From an uncultured Bacilli bacterium (GTDB taxonomy: Bacteria; Bacillota_I; Bacilli_A; RFN20; CAG-631), in assembly GCA_934215405.1 (NCBI GenBank), contig CAKPZU010000123.1, positions 1 to 5,695 of the forward strand: 5,695 bases of DNA, read 5' to 3'. Below, piece after piece: positions 1 through 5,695 of this stretch. The notes beneath the pieces are model-generated. The model had not been told where the DNA came from. It made no database searches and saw nothing but the letters and a program-made list of their open reading frames with translations. The translations under genes and the position numbers were made by a program. Within the stretch, counting starts at the first letter, position 1. Every line of letters starts with the position of its first letter.

Positions 1-76
1 TATTCGAAGAAGACGCTTAGCCAAATCATGCATTTTGAGTTTGGCGAAAAATAACATTTTGATGTTGACTTTTACA

Positions 77-112
77 AATCTATAGCTTTATTCATTTTAT
101 ATTGCTTTAAAC
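77..112 (-). pseudogene. relic of an AraC-family helix-turn-helix coding sequence
   Basis: This stretch aligns without gaps to 2253-2288, inside the intact araC-type gene, with 34 of 36 bases identical (differences at 86/2262 and 99/2275). In the corresponding minus-strand frame it encodes LKQYKMNKAID, against LKQYKMNKTID in the intact protein (residues 197-207, between the two helix-turn-helix units). One difference is silent and the other changes Thr to Ala, which suggests it was once under coding selection. Stops flank it closely in this frame (TAA at 74-76 and TAG just upstream), so it cannot be a working gene. Weaker resemblance may run on to about 130. I infer the remnant of a second, related regulator gene or of a broken duplication. 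Confidence 0.5.
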
Positions 113-393
113 GATTCTAATATAAGTGGTTTTTTGCTACAATTATCGACATTTACTTTGAACTATATTTTTACCATTATTCATATTTTTAACTCTTGGG
201 TTTCCATTAGCAATATTATATATTCTACATTCCATTACTGACTTATAAACTATATTTACTATATCCTATGAACAATTGCTTTTTAAATCTCAAAACTTAT
301 AAATTGACAAAATATTCCTTTTGCTGTAAAAAGAAATATTTTACATCACACCTTATGATTTAATTACATTATATTAAAGAAGAAATTAATAAA

Positions 394-426
394 TTGTATT
401 TTTTTAATAACTATACCAAAATACAA
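394..426 (-). terminator. possible weak terminator after the esterase gene
   Basis: A perfect 9-bp inverted repeat (394-402 with 418-426, loop of 15) begins three bases past the esterase stop codon. On the minus strand it is followed by a T-rich but interrupted stretch. The stem holds only one G-C pair, so it would be much weaker than the two GC-containing terminators elsewhere in the window. Its position is right, but the structure alone is not convincing. Confidence 0.3.
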
Positions 427-428
427 AA

Positions 429-1934
429 CTAATCAATCTTTCTAATAAATTGATCTAATGGTAAGTCGTATTCATTATAAACACTCACCTGCACACTCAT
501 ATCATTTAAATAATCATAATCCTCAAGCTTTTCTGTTGAATATCCATATCTTAAATAATTTATATTTTCATCACTATATAATGTTAAGATGTTTTTTTCA
601 AATTTATAACTTTTTGGAGTTATATAATCATAATCATCTTTAGATATTTCAAAACCATTTATTCCGTTTTTTAAGATTACCTTACTATCAAAATATATTT
701 CAATTTCTTTATTATTGACTTTTTTTATTTGTTTGACAACTGGATATGGATTTACATCAGCAAAGAAAAAGGTCTTTAATATTGACATTGCAGTTCTTGA
801 TGCTAATACATGCTTATCTTGCGGATGAATATCGTTAAATTCCCCTTGATCTATGTTATTAGAAATAGAAACATTATTTAAAGTACTAGCTACAAGCTGC
901 TGTTTTTCACGTATTACTCCCCACCAATGTGTGTTTTCGCCCCATCTTGGTAGTTCTATAATTGAAAAGCCAAGATTTGGATTATTTGATCTTAACCTAT
1001 ACGATTCTATTAAGCTACTTAATTCAACGTCATAGAATTTCGCTGTATTATTAGCATTACTTTCCCCTTGATAGAAAATAACGCTACGCATTTTATAACG
1101 TATTATTGGGTTTATCATAGCATTATAGCCAATAGATGGTGTAAATACTGTCTCACTAGTATTTATAAATATATTGTGCTCTATTGATACATCATTATAT
1201 GTTTCCTTATCCATCCAAAAAGCAACTATCGAGCCACCCCAAGAAGCATTAATTAAACCTATTGGTACATTTAGACTTTCATGTAATTCTCTTCCAATTA
1301 AATAACCAACAGCCGTAAAATTGGCAAGTGTTTGAGAATTTGCCTCACTCCATCTAACATTACCTATTGTGTCTCTTTCTATTAATGAGGTAATATGTGG
1401 AATATTAAACAATCTTATTTCATTATAGGAAGCATTTTCTAAATCTTTCTTTTGCTTATTTGAGGCACTCATAGTAAATTCCATATTTGATTGCCCACTG
1501 CATAAAAACACTTCTCCAAAATAAATGTCACGAATAGTTTTCTTAGTAGTGTTAGTAAATAGAGTCATTTCATATGGCCCACCAGTTTCAAAAGGTGGTA
1601 AATATATTTCAAACTCATTATTCTTTATTGTTCCATAATAGTATTTATCCATCAACTTAACAGCAATCCATTTATCATTTGTTTTTCCATAAAGGCAAAC
1701 AACAGATTTTCTTTGTAATACTGCACCATCGCTAAAAATCGAATTTATTCTGATTGTGTTACTTTCATCCTCTTTAACAGCTTCATCTATTATGATTTCA
1801 CTTTTTGTTATAACGTTTTCTATTTTATAATTATCATTTTCTAATGTTTTTTTGCTTTCGTTATTTGTTGAACACGAGCCAGTAAATAATAATGATGATG
1901 CAAAAGCTACATTAATTATTTTTTTTACTTTCAT
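429..1934 (-). CDS. sialate O-acetylesterase-like SGNH-hydrolase lipoprotein
   Basis: This is a 501-residue secreted esterase of the bacterial sialate O-acetylesterase (SASA) group, expected to remove O-acetyl groups from sialic acids or other acetylated glycans at the cell surface. Residues 1-20 form a lipoprotein signal peptide with two lysine-rich turns, a hydrophobic core and a T-G-S-Cys lipobox (Cys21), so the enzyme is probably lipid-anchored. A linker rich in charged residues follows. Near residues 62-83 is the family's N-terminal beta segment (FSDGAVLQR). The nucleophile motif GQSNM places the catalytic serine at 149, the QGESN block lies at 289-293, and DIHPQ supplies Asp368 and His370, so the active site looks complete. 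A C-terminal beta domain fills about 395-501. The start is well supported: AGGAGG at 1940-1945, five bases before ATG. It lies downstream of a terminator and so is probably transcribed separately from the araC unit. The substrate could equally be an acetylated plant glycan, because no sialic-acid genes are present. Confidence 0.88.
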   Translation of the reverse strand: MKVKKIINVAFASSLLFTGSCSTNNESKKTLENDNYKIENVITKSEIIIDEAVKEDESNTIRINSIFSDGAVLQRKSVVCLYGKTNDKWIAVKLMDKYYYGTIKNNEFEIYLPPFETGGPYEMTLFTNTTKKTIRDIYFGEVFLCSGQSNMEFTMSASNKQKKDLENASYNEIRLFNIPHITSLIERDTIGNVRWSEANSQTLANFTAVGYLIGRELHESLNVPIGLINASWGGSIVAFWMDKETYNDVSIEHNIFINTSETVFTPSIGYNAMINPIIRYKMRSVIFYQGESNANNTAKFYDVELSSLIESYRLRSNNPNLGFSIIELPRWGENTHWWGVIREKQQLVASTLNNVSISNNIDQGEFNDIHPQDKHVLASRTAMSILKTFFFADVNPYPVVKQIKKVNNKEIEIYFDSKVILKNGINGFEISKDDYDYITPKSYKFEKNILTLYSDENINYLRYGYSTEKLEDYDYLNDMSVQVSVYNEYDLPLDQFIRKID

Positions 1935-1956
1935 AATTTCCTCCTATTATTAAACT

Positions 1957-1985
1957 TTTATATTGTGTTTTCATATTTATTTTAA
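1957..1985 (-). promoter_or_regulatory. possible promoter of the esterase gene
   Basis: On the minus strand, TATAAA (1957-1962) and TTAAAA (1980-1985) are separated by 17 bases, giving four of six matches at the -35. The site lies between the upstream terminator and the AGGAGG ribosome site, where a promoter is needed if the terminator works. The AT-rich background makes chance matches common, so only the general location is reasonably likely. Confidence 0.3.
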
Positions 1986-1999
1986 TTGTTTTTAACGAC

Positions 2000-2026
2000 A
2001 AAAAAAGTCGAATGAACACATTCGAC
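2000..2026 (-). terminator. intrinsic terminator of the oxidoreductase-araC unit
   Basis: A perfect 8-bp stem (GTCGAATG at 2007-2014 on the plus strand, with its complement at 2019-2026) closes a four-base loop. On the minus strand it is followed by a run of seven T (2000-2006). No T-run follows on the plus strand, so it acts in the minus direction. It sits about 65 bases past the araC stop and separates that gene from the esterase. Confidence 0.85.
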
Positions 2027-2037
2027 CAAAACAAAAC

Positions 2038-2070
2038 AATATTAAACAAAAGCAACCATTTTTTAATATT
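2038..2070 (-). repeat. AT-only inverted repeat in the araC 3' untranslated region
   Basis: Perfect 9-bp arms AATATTAAA (2038-2046) and TTTAATATT (2062-2070) are separated by 15 bases, between the araC stop and the GC-containing terminator. The stem has no G-C pair. On the minus strand it is followed by a T-rich stretch interrupted by G. It may be a weak first terminator, a 3'-end stabilising hairpin or chance in this base composition. Confidence 0.3.
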
Positions 2071-2091
2071 ACTTTTATTCAAATAGGCCAA

Positions 2092-2874
2092 TTAATTCTT
2101 TTTTTGGCTATTTTTTATAAGTGATTTAAATTCCAAAGGAGTTTGATTAGTTACCTTTTTAAATGCAGATATAAAATGAGATGATGAATAAAAATGGCAT
2201 TGTAAAGCCACATCTTTAATTGAATGTCCTTTAAAAATTAAATATTTAGCATAATCTATAGTTTTATTCATTTTGTATTGCTTTAAACTCATACCAGTTT
2301 CTTTTTTAAAATAATGACGTAAATAATCATAACTATAAAACACCTTAGAAGCCAAATAATTGTAATCAATATCTTCTAAGAAATTCTCATCAATATAGTT
2401 TTTAACAACTAAAATATCATACTTTTCTTGTGTGTTACTCATAAAATCTCGGCAAATATCAATTACAAGTTCACCAATTAAAAGAGAGATTTTTTCAATG
2501 AAATATGGCCTTTCTATTCTATACTCATCATAAATCATTTTGATTTTTTGTAATACATCCTTACTTTGATTATCACTTAAAATAGATTCTTTAAAATCTT
2601 TATTTAAATAAGGAGCTTTAAAGGTAACAACAAATAAATTAGATTCCTTTGTTGATACCTCAGAATGCTTAATAAAAGGATTAATTATTATAAATGTTCC
2701 TGCGTGATATTCATACCTTTTATCATTTATATAACCATATCCTTCACCACTTATATAATAAACTAGCTCAAAATAAGGATGAAAATGTGTTGGTGATGCA
2801 TAAGGAAGAGTCGTCCTTTGATATTCACAAGAAATTGTTGAAAGCTTATTTAAATTCATCTTCCTTTTCACCAT
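2092..2874 (-). CDS. AraC/XylS-family transcriptional regulator with cupin sensor domain
   Basis: This 260-residue cytoplasmic DNA-binding protein probably senses a sugar or glycan breakdown product and controls the neighbouring genes. Residues 20-95 fit an AraC-type cupin: a THFHPYFE motif with His30, His32 and Glu36, a glycine-rich turn (SGEGYGYI), and the GTFIIINPFIKH strand ending at His70. A helical linker runs from about 100 to 155. The C-terminal domain (about 155-255) has the two expected helix-turn-helix units, near 171-190 and 217-240. It ends in the family's typical F-K-K-V-T-x-x-T-P-x-E-F pattern. Length is normal for the family. The gene starts 8 bases after the oxidoreductase stop, so the two are probably co-transcribed. 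The start is uncertain: AAAGG directly abuts the first ATG, which leaves no spacing. The next codon is GTG, and Met6 (2857-2859) has AAAAGG and GGTG upstream; either could be the true start. Confidence 0.9.
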   Translation of the reverse strand: MVKRKMNLNKLSTISCEYQRTTLPYASPTHFHPYFELVYYISGEGYGYINDKRYEYHAGTFIIINPFIKHSEVSTKESNLFVVTFKAPYLNKDFKESILSDNQSKDVLQKIKMIYDEYRIERPYFIEKISLLIGELVIDICRDFMSNTQEKYDILVVKNYIDENFLEDIDYNYLASKVFYSYDYLRHYFKKETGMSLKQYKMNKTIDYAKYLIFKGHSIKDVALQCHFYSSSHFISAFKKVTNQTPLEFKSLIKNSQKKN

Positions 2875-2882
2875 CCTTTATT

Positions 2883-3956
2883 TTATTTAATTATTACCTC
2901 GTGTCCTGTTTTAGCAGATTCATAAATAGCATCTAATATCTTCATTAATACAACGCCATCTTCAGCAGGAGCTAAGCATTTAGTATTATTCATAACACAA
3001 TCATAGAAATGATTAATTTCATTACTAAACATTTCAGCAAATACATCATAATTATATTCAATAATAGGAGTAATGTTAGTCATATAATCATTTAAATCCT
3101 TATAAATTTCAAGCTTTGGTTCAACAACTGCTCCACCTTTATCACCATACATTTGTAAGGTAGTAATTCCTTCTTTAGTATTTAAAGTAAATGAAGCTTC
3201 AACATGCAATATTGATCCATTATCAAATCTAATTAAAGCTATTACACTATCTTCAACATTACAAACGTTTGTTTTAGCGTCAAAATCAACTGGGTGGTAA
3301 TGACTAATACCTTTAATATAATTCTTATCACCAAGCTTATTAAATGTTGCACCATATACAGAAACTGGCTTATGCATTCCCATTAAATATCTAGATAAAT
3401 CAATAACATGAACTCCTAAATCAATTAATGGACCACCACCAGATTTTGAAATATCAGAGAACCAACCACCAGGGTTTCCAACTCTTCTTGTATAAATAGC
3501 TTTTGTTAAATAGATATCTCCAAATGTATCAGCAGCTTGGAAATCCTTAAATATTTGCGTTGTCTTAGCAAATCTTTTTACAAAGCCAACCTGTAAAACT
3601 ACGCCTTGCTTTTTAGCTTCATCTTCCATTTCTTGACCTTGCTTAGCATTCATAGCCATTGGCTTTTCGCATAATACATGCTTTTTAGCTTTTAAGGCCT
3701 TCATTGTACATTCATAGTGAGCATTATTCCAAGTACAAACGCTAACTGCATCTAATTCAGTTTCTTTTTCTAGCATTTCATCGATTGAGCCATAGGCATT
3801 TTTAATTTCATATGATTTTGCATAATCAATTGCTCTTTGTCTATTTATATCACAGCATGCTACAACCTCAATATTTTTGTTTTTTCTATAAGCGGCCATA
3901 TGTGAGTGTGAAATATTTCCACAACCTACTATTCCAACCTTCATAATTCTTTTCAT
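2883..3956 (-). CDS. Gfo/Idh/MocA-family NAD(P)-dependent oxidoreductase
   Basis: This 357-residue cytoplasmic dehydrogenase belongs to the family that oxidises or reduces sugars, inositols and their derivatives with NAD(P). The N-terminal Rossmann fold shows the dinucleotide motif GIVGCGN (residues 8-14) and an acidic residue at the end of the second strand (CCDIN, Asp36). The hallmark CEKPMAMN follows, with Lys98 as the usual catalytic or cofactor-contact lysine. The C-terminal domain carries GGGPLIDLGVHVIDL with Asp179 and His183, the typical catalytic pair. Length is normal. An in-frame extension upstream to 4043 exists but would overlap the preceding gene. I chose the ATG at 3954-3956 because AAGGAG lies ten bases before it and the protein then begins just ahead of the Rossmann motif; a second ATG four codons in is also possible. 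It heads a probable two-gene unit with the araC gene. The exact substrate cannot be read from the sequence. Confidence 0.92.
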   Translation of the reverse strand: MKRIMKVGIVGCGNISHSHMAAYRKNKNIEVVACCDINRQRAIDYAKSYEIKNAYGSIDEMLEKETELDAVSVCTWNNAHYECTMKALKAKKHVLCEKPMAMNAKQGQEMEDEAKKQGVVLQVGFVKRFAKTTQIFKDFQAADTFGDIYLTKAIYTRRVGNPGGWFSDISKSGGGPLIDLGVHVIDLSRYLMGMHKPVSVYGATFNKLGDKNYIKGISHYHPVDFDAKTNVCNVEDSVIALIRFDNGSILHVEASFTLNTKEGITTLQMYGDKGGAVVEPKLEIYKDLNDYMTNITPIIEYNYDVFAEMFSNEINHFYDCVMNNTKCLAPAEDGVVLMKILDAIYESAKTGHEVIIK

Positions 3957-3966
3957 TTTGTATAAT

Positions 3967-3972
3967 CTCCTT
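3967..3972 (-). promoter_or_regulatory. ribosome binding site fixing the oxidoreductase start
   Basis: AAGGAG on the minus strand lies ten bases upstream of the ATG at 3954-3956. It favours this start over the longer in-frame reading that would overlap the membrane-protein gene by 50 bases. Confidence 0.7.
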
Positions 3973-3987
3973 TTTTTTGTTATTTTT

Positions 3988-4015
3988 ATCATATCATATT
4001 TTATTATTATTTGAA
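3988..4015 (-). promoter_or_regulatory. probable extended -10 promoter for the oxidoreductase-araC unit
   Basis: The minus strand reads TGATATGAT at 3988-3996, an extended -10 (TGn followed by a hexamer matching TATAAT at five of six positions). A weak -35 (TTCAAA, 4010-4015) lies 16 bases upstream. The predicted start of transcription gives a leader of about 25 bases that includes the AAGGAG ribosome site. The TG of the extended -10 belongs to the TGA stop codon of the preceding gene. Read-through from that gene is also possible, as no terminator separates them. Confidence 0.42.
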
Positions 4016-5262
4016 GATGAAAAATATCTATTATATCTTTCATTTGCCTCTTTAAATGATAAGATGAAATAAAATGTCAGCATTATAACAACAAATACAT
4101 TAAAAATTTTCATAATTTTGCTTAATATACTATTGCTATACATTATAGTGAATTCATTGAGATTCTCATCATATAGATATAGCTTGCCATTTTTATAAGC
4201 AATTAAGCTATTTCTATTTCCATAAAGTAGGCCTTCTTTTATATTTGCTTTTAAAAATTTGCTTGTTTCCTTATAATACTTTAATGTTCCATTATAATAT
4301 AAGCCATCATTACATATAGCTATGCAAGCATTTTCGCCAGTAAAGTATATATCCTCTATGGCTATATCACACTCTATTAGGCTTAGCTTAAGGCTTTTGT
4401 TTAATTCATAGCATTTTTTATCAATAAGCATATAAATTTTTGTTTCGTTAAAAATTATTTTACTAACATTATCATATAGTTCTTCTTCATTAACAATACT
4501 TGAATTCATTATATTAACTAAATATGATGAATATCCCTTTAAGGTGCTTTCAATTTCATTCTTAAATGAAAGTGTTAGTAGTGATATTTTGTCATTTTTT
4601 TTGACAATAAATTTATATATATCATTCTCATTAAAAACTAAATAGCATTCACTATAATTACCAATTTCATACATACTAATTTGATTGCCATTAAAATATG
4701 CAAAGTAAGTAATATTATTTCTTGTTATTATATAAATATTACTTTTTATTACTCTACTATAAAAAGTAAAAATATCAGTAACATTATCAAGTATATAATC
4801 AACTACCTTACTTCTTTTTGATATTAAATATAAAAAGTTTTTTTCAGTTAGTATTAACGTTTCTCCATCCTCACCCAAATAATTATCGCTAATACCTACG
4901 ATTTTACTTATATTGCTATCAAATTTATAATCAATTTTAATAAAATTGTAAGGATGTGATAAAGCTGATCCATATTCATTTGTATAGTCCTTAATATTAG
5001 AGAATCTATTTAAAGTGCTATTTTGGCTTTTATTTTGACTATAAAACAAGATATTATTACTACTAGCATAGGTAGTTGTATAATTATTTGTGCTAATATA
5101 TGTCACTTCATATTTGTTAAAGCTTTCACTAATACCTTTAATTTCAAAAACGCTAGGAATAAATGAAATTATAGCCAAGATAATAAAAGCAATATAAAAG
5201 ATAAAAGCAACAATAGTTGATTTTTGCTTTATATATAATTTTAAGTTTCTTTTAAATTTCAT
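3994..5262 (-). CDS. uncharacterised protein with N- and C-terminal membrane anchors
   Basis: I do not recognise this 422-residue protein. It begins with a basic segment (residues 1-15) and a strong hydrophobic helix (about 16-38, rich in Ile, Phe and Ala). A long polar region (about 40-380) rich in Asn, Ser, Tyr, Ile and Lys follows, and a second hydrophobic helix (about 383-402) precedes a short tail ending in Ser and Asn. The positive N-terminus suggests both ends are cytoplasmic and the middle is outside. The middle contains many short alternating hydrophobic strands separated by turns, such as NKLYLYDENLNEF-like units with Asn-Gly or Asp-Asn turns, so a beta-propeller-like sensor or surface fold is plausible but unproven. 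No catalytic motif is visible. A TTG-initiated reading from 5292 would start inside the upstream terminator. I prefer the ATG at 5260-5262, which has AAAGGTG five bases upstream. The gene follows jag and precedes the oxidoreductase by 37 bases. Confidence 0.8.
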   Translation of the reverse strand: MKFKRNLKLYIKQKSTIVAFIFYIAFIILAIISFIPSVFEIKGISESFNKYEVTYISTNNYTTTYASSNNILFYSQNKSQNSTLNRFSNIKDYTNEYGSALSHPYNFIKIDYKFDSNISKIVGISDNYLGEDGETLILTEKNFLYLISKRSKVVDYILDNVTDIFTFYSRVIKSNIYIITRNNITYFAYFNGNQISMYEIGNYSECYLVFNENDIYKFIVKKNDKISLLTLSFKNEIESTLKGYSSYLVNIMNSSIVNEEELYDNVSKIIFNETKIYMLIDKKCYELNKSLKLSLIECDIAIEDIYFTGENACIAICNDGLYYNGTLKYYKETSKFLKANIKEGLLYGNRNSLIAYKNGKLYLYDENLNEFTIMYSNSILSKIMKIFNVFVVIMLTFYFILSFKEANERYNRYFSSSNNNKI

Positions 5263-5267
5263 ATTTT

Positions 5268-5274
5268 CACCTTT
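5268..5274 (-). promoter_or_regulatory. ribosome binding site of the membrane-protein gene
   Basis: AAAGGTG on the minus strand is five bases before the ATG at 5260-5262. It decides for that start over the TTG at 5290-5292, which lies within the stem of the jag terminator. The site begins only four bases after the terminator's T-run. Confidence 0.65.
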
Positions 5275-5278
5275 TTTG

Positions 5279-5309
5279 AAAAAAGCCTTCAATTATTTGA
5301 AAGCTTTTT
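5279..5309 (-). terminator. intrinsic terminator downstream of jag/khpB
   Basis: The minus-strand hairpin has an eight-pair core (5285-5292 with 5297-5304, one G-U wobble) around a four-base loop, and is extended by A-T pairs on the outside. Six T (5279-5284) follow. It starts seven bases beyond the jag stop codon. The plus strand also reads a stem followed by five T, so it could work weakly in both directions. Confidence 0.82.
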
Positions 5310-5316
5310 ATAATAT

Positions 5317-5695
5317 TTATTTAACGTACTCGATTGTAATATGTCTATCCTTGCCTTCGCCAACAGAAACTGTTTTAACATTTCTAAATGATACTAAAGC
5401 ATTATGGATGGCTCTTCTTTCATCAGCACTCATTGGTGATAATGAAGCAGTTACATGTGTTTTTGAAACCTTAATAGCTTCACGTTTAGCAATAGATATT
5501 AATTTTGAATATTTATCCTTCTTATAATCATTAATATCAAGTAAAATTCTAACTCTCTTTTTAAATGTTGCATTAGTAGCATTACGAACCACTTCATTTA
5601 AAGCTTGTAGTGTTTCTCCATCCTTGCCAATTAGAATTGAATTATGATTAGTTGATAATTTAACTCTAATTAATCCATCCTGGAATGAAGGAGTT
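5317..5695 (-). CDS. khpB: Jag/KhpB RNA-binding protein, KH and R3H domains (5' end outside window)
   Basis: The visible 125 residues are the C-terminal part of the Jag/KhpB (SpoIIIJ-associated) protein, a cytoplasmic single-stranded-RNA-binding protein which, in other Bacillota, pairs with KhpA and influences cell division and elongation. The reading frame stays open to the right edge, so the gene is cut by the window. A shorter reading starting at the GTG at 5590-5592 would begin inside the KH domain. The KH part contains the GxxG loop as GKDG (visible residues 23-26) within SILIGKDGETLQAL. The R3H part contains MSADERRAIHNAL, with the Arg-x3-His signature at visible residues 93 and 97, and ends with the usual beta strand (RHITIEYV). 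An N-terminal Jag_N domain may lie beyond the edge. The family's usual neighbours are rpmH, rnpA and yidC just upstream, close to the replication origin; that is inference here. Confidence 0.92.
   Translation of the reverse strand, partial: TPSFQDGLIRVKLSTNHNSILIGKDGETLQALNEVVRNATNATFKKRVRILLDINDYKKDKYSKLISIAKREAIKVSKTHVTASLSPMSADERRAIHNALVSFRNVKTVSVGEGKDRHITIEYVK

Larger units (their letters stand above)
1..428. other. gene-poor AT-rich intergenic region with decayed sequence
   Basis: No intact gene is visible on either strand, and every frame is interrupted by stops. The leftmost 54 bases are visibly richer in G and C than the rest. They read without a stop on the plus strand for 17 codons to a TAA at 52-54, so they could be the very end of a convergent plus-strand gene, but the stretch is too short to prove it. 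Positions 77-112 resemble the araC gene further right (listed separately). A 30-codon minus-strand frame at 143-235 may be another relic. Two AT-rich inverted repeats lie at 309-342 and 394-426. The combination looks like a graveyard of rearranged sequence at the end of the transcription unit. Confidence 0.6.

Noticed and set aside
20..45. 6-bp inverted repeat GCCAAA/TTTGGC
   Set aside because: It is short, has a 14-base loop and no T-run, and is easily due to chance.
304..332. Plus-strand promoter: perfect TTGACA at 304-309 with TAAAAA 17 bases on
   Set aside because: The -10 is poor, no plus-strand gene follows, and the site would only transcribe antisense to the esterase gene. Such matches are expected in this base composition.
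309..342. AT-rich hairpin (8 bp, one mismatch, 5 bp)
   Set aside because: No T-run follows on either strand and it lies about 90 bases past the esterase stop. It is not a convincing terminator or regulatory structure.
458..1035. Two plus-strand open frames (458-643 and 853-1035)
   Set aside because: They lie wholly inside the esterase gene on the other strand, lack ribosome sites and show no recognisable protein features.
2694..2936. Plus-strand open frame of 80 codons
   Set aside because: It is antisense to the araC and oxidoreductase genes, both well supported by motifs.
3957..4043. N-terminal extension of the oxidoreductase by 29 residues
   Set aside because: It would overlap the membrane-protein gene, lacks a good ribosome site and adds residues foreign to the family ahead of the Rossmann motif.
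5276..5527. Plus-strand open frame of 83 codons
   Set aside because: It is antisense to jag, whose R3H motif is clear, and it starts inside the terminator.

Overview
The window comes from a very AT-rich, low-GC bacterium. All five supported genes are on the minus strand. The proteins are Bacillota-like: a Jag/KhpB RNA-binding protein, a Gfo/Idh/MocA dehydrogenase, an AraC/XylS regulator and a secreted sialate-O-acetylesterase-type lipoprotein. Strong AGGAG-type ribosome sites fit this. Tryptophan is encoded by TGG, and one gene ends at a TGA that overlaps the promoter and leader of the next gene, so the standard bacterial code (table 11) fits better than the Mycoplasma code. A host-associated Bacilli/Erysipelotrichia-like organism is my best guess; no species can be named.

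Reading in the direction of transcription (right to left), the window opens with the 3' part of jag/khpB (5317 to the right edge: KH and R3H domains). It is closed by a clear intrinsic terminator (5279-5309). Four bases beyond the terminator's T-run lies the ribosome site of an unrecognised protein of 422 aa (3994-5262). This protein has one membrane segment at each end and a long, probably extracytoplasmic, beta-rich middle. Its TGA stop forms part of an extended -10 promoter (3988-3996) that probably drives the next unit.

That unit is a Gfo/Idh/MocA-type NAD(P)-dependent oxidoreductase (2883-3956), followed 8 bases later by an AraC-family regulator with an N-terminal cupin (2092-2874). It ends at a hairpin terminator (2000-2026). 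Beyond it, a lipoprotein esterase of the SGNH/SASA type (429-1934) has its own ribosome site and probably its own promoter. Together these three genes look like a small carbohydrate-scavenging locus. The surface esterase would remove O-acetyl groups from host or plant glycans, the dehydrogenase would oxidise a sugar or sugar derivative inside the cell, and the AraC protein would sense a related ligand. This joint role is inferred from family and proximity; no transporter or nan gene is visible.

The left 428 bases hold no intact gene. They contain a 36-bp stretch (77-112) that matches the helix-turn-helix region of the window's own araC gene at 34 of 36 positions, apparently a relic of a second AraC-type gene. 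Next to it is a decayed reading frame that faintly recalls a zinc-ribbon transposase N-terminus. I found no tRNA, rRNA, CRISPR array, intact insertion sequence or riboswitch. I also do not see a convincing new multi-gene system; the most unexplained item is the two-membrane-anchor protein next to jag.
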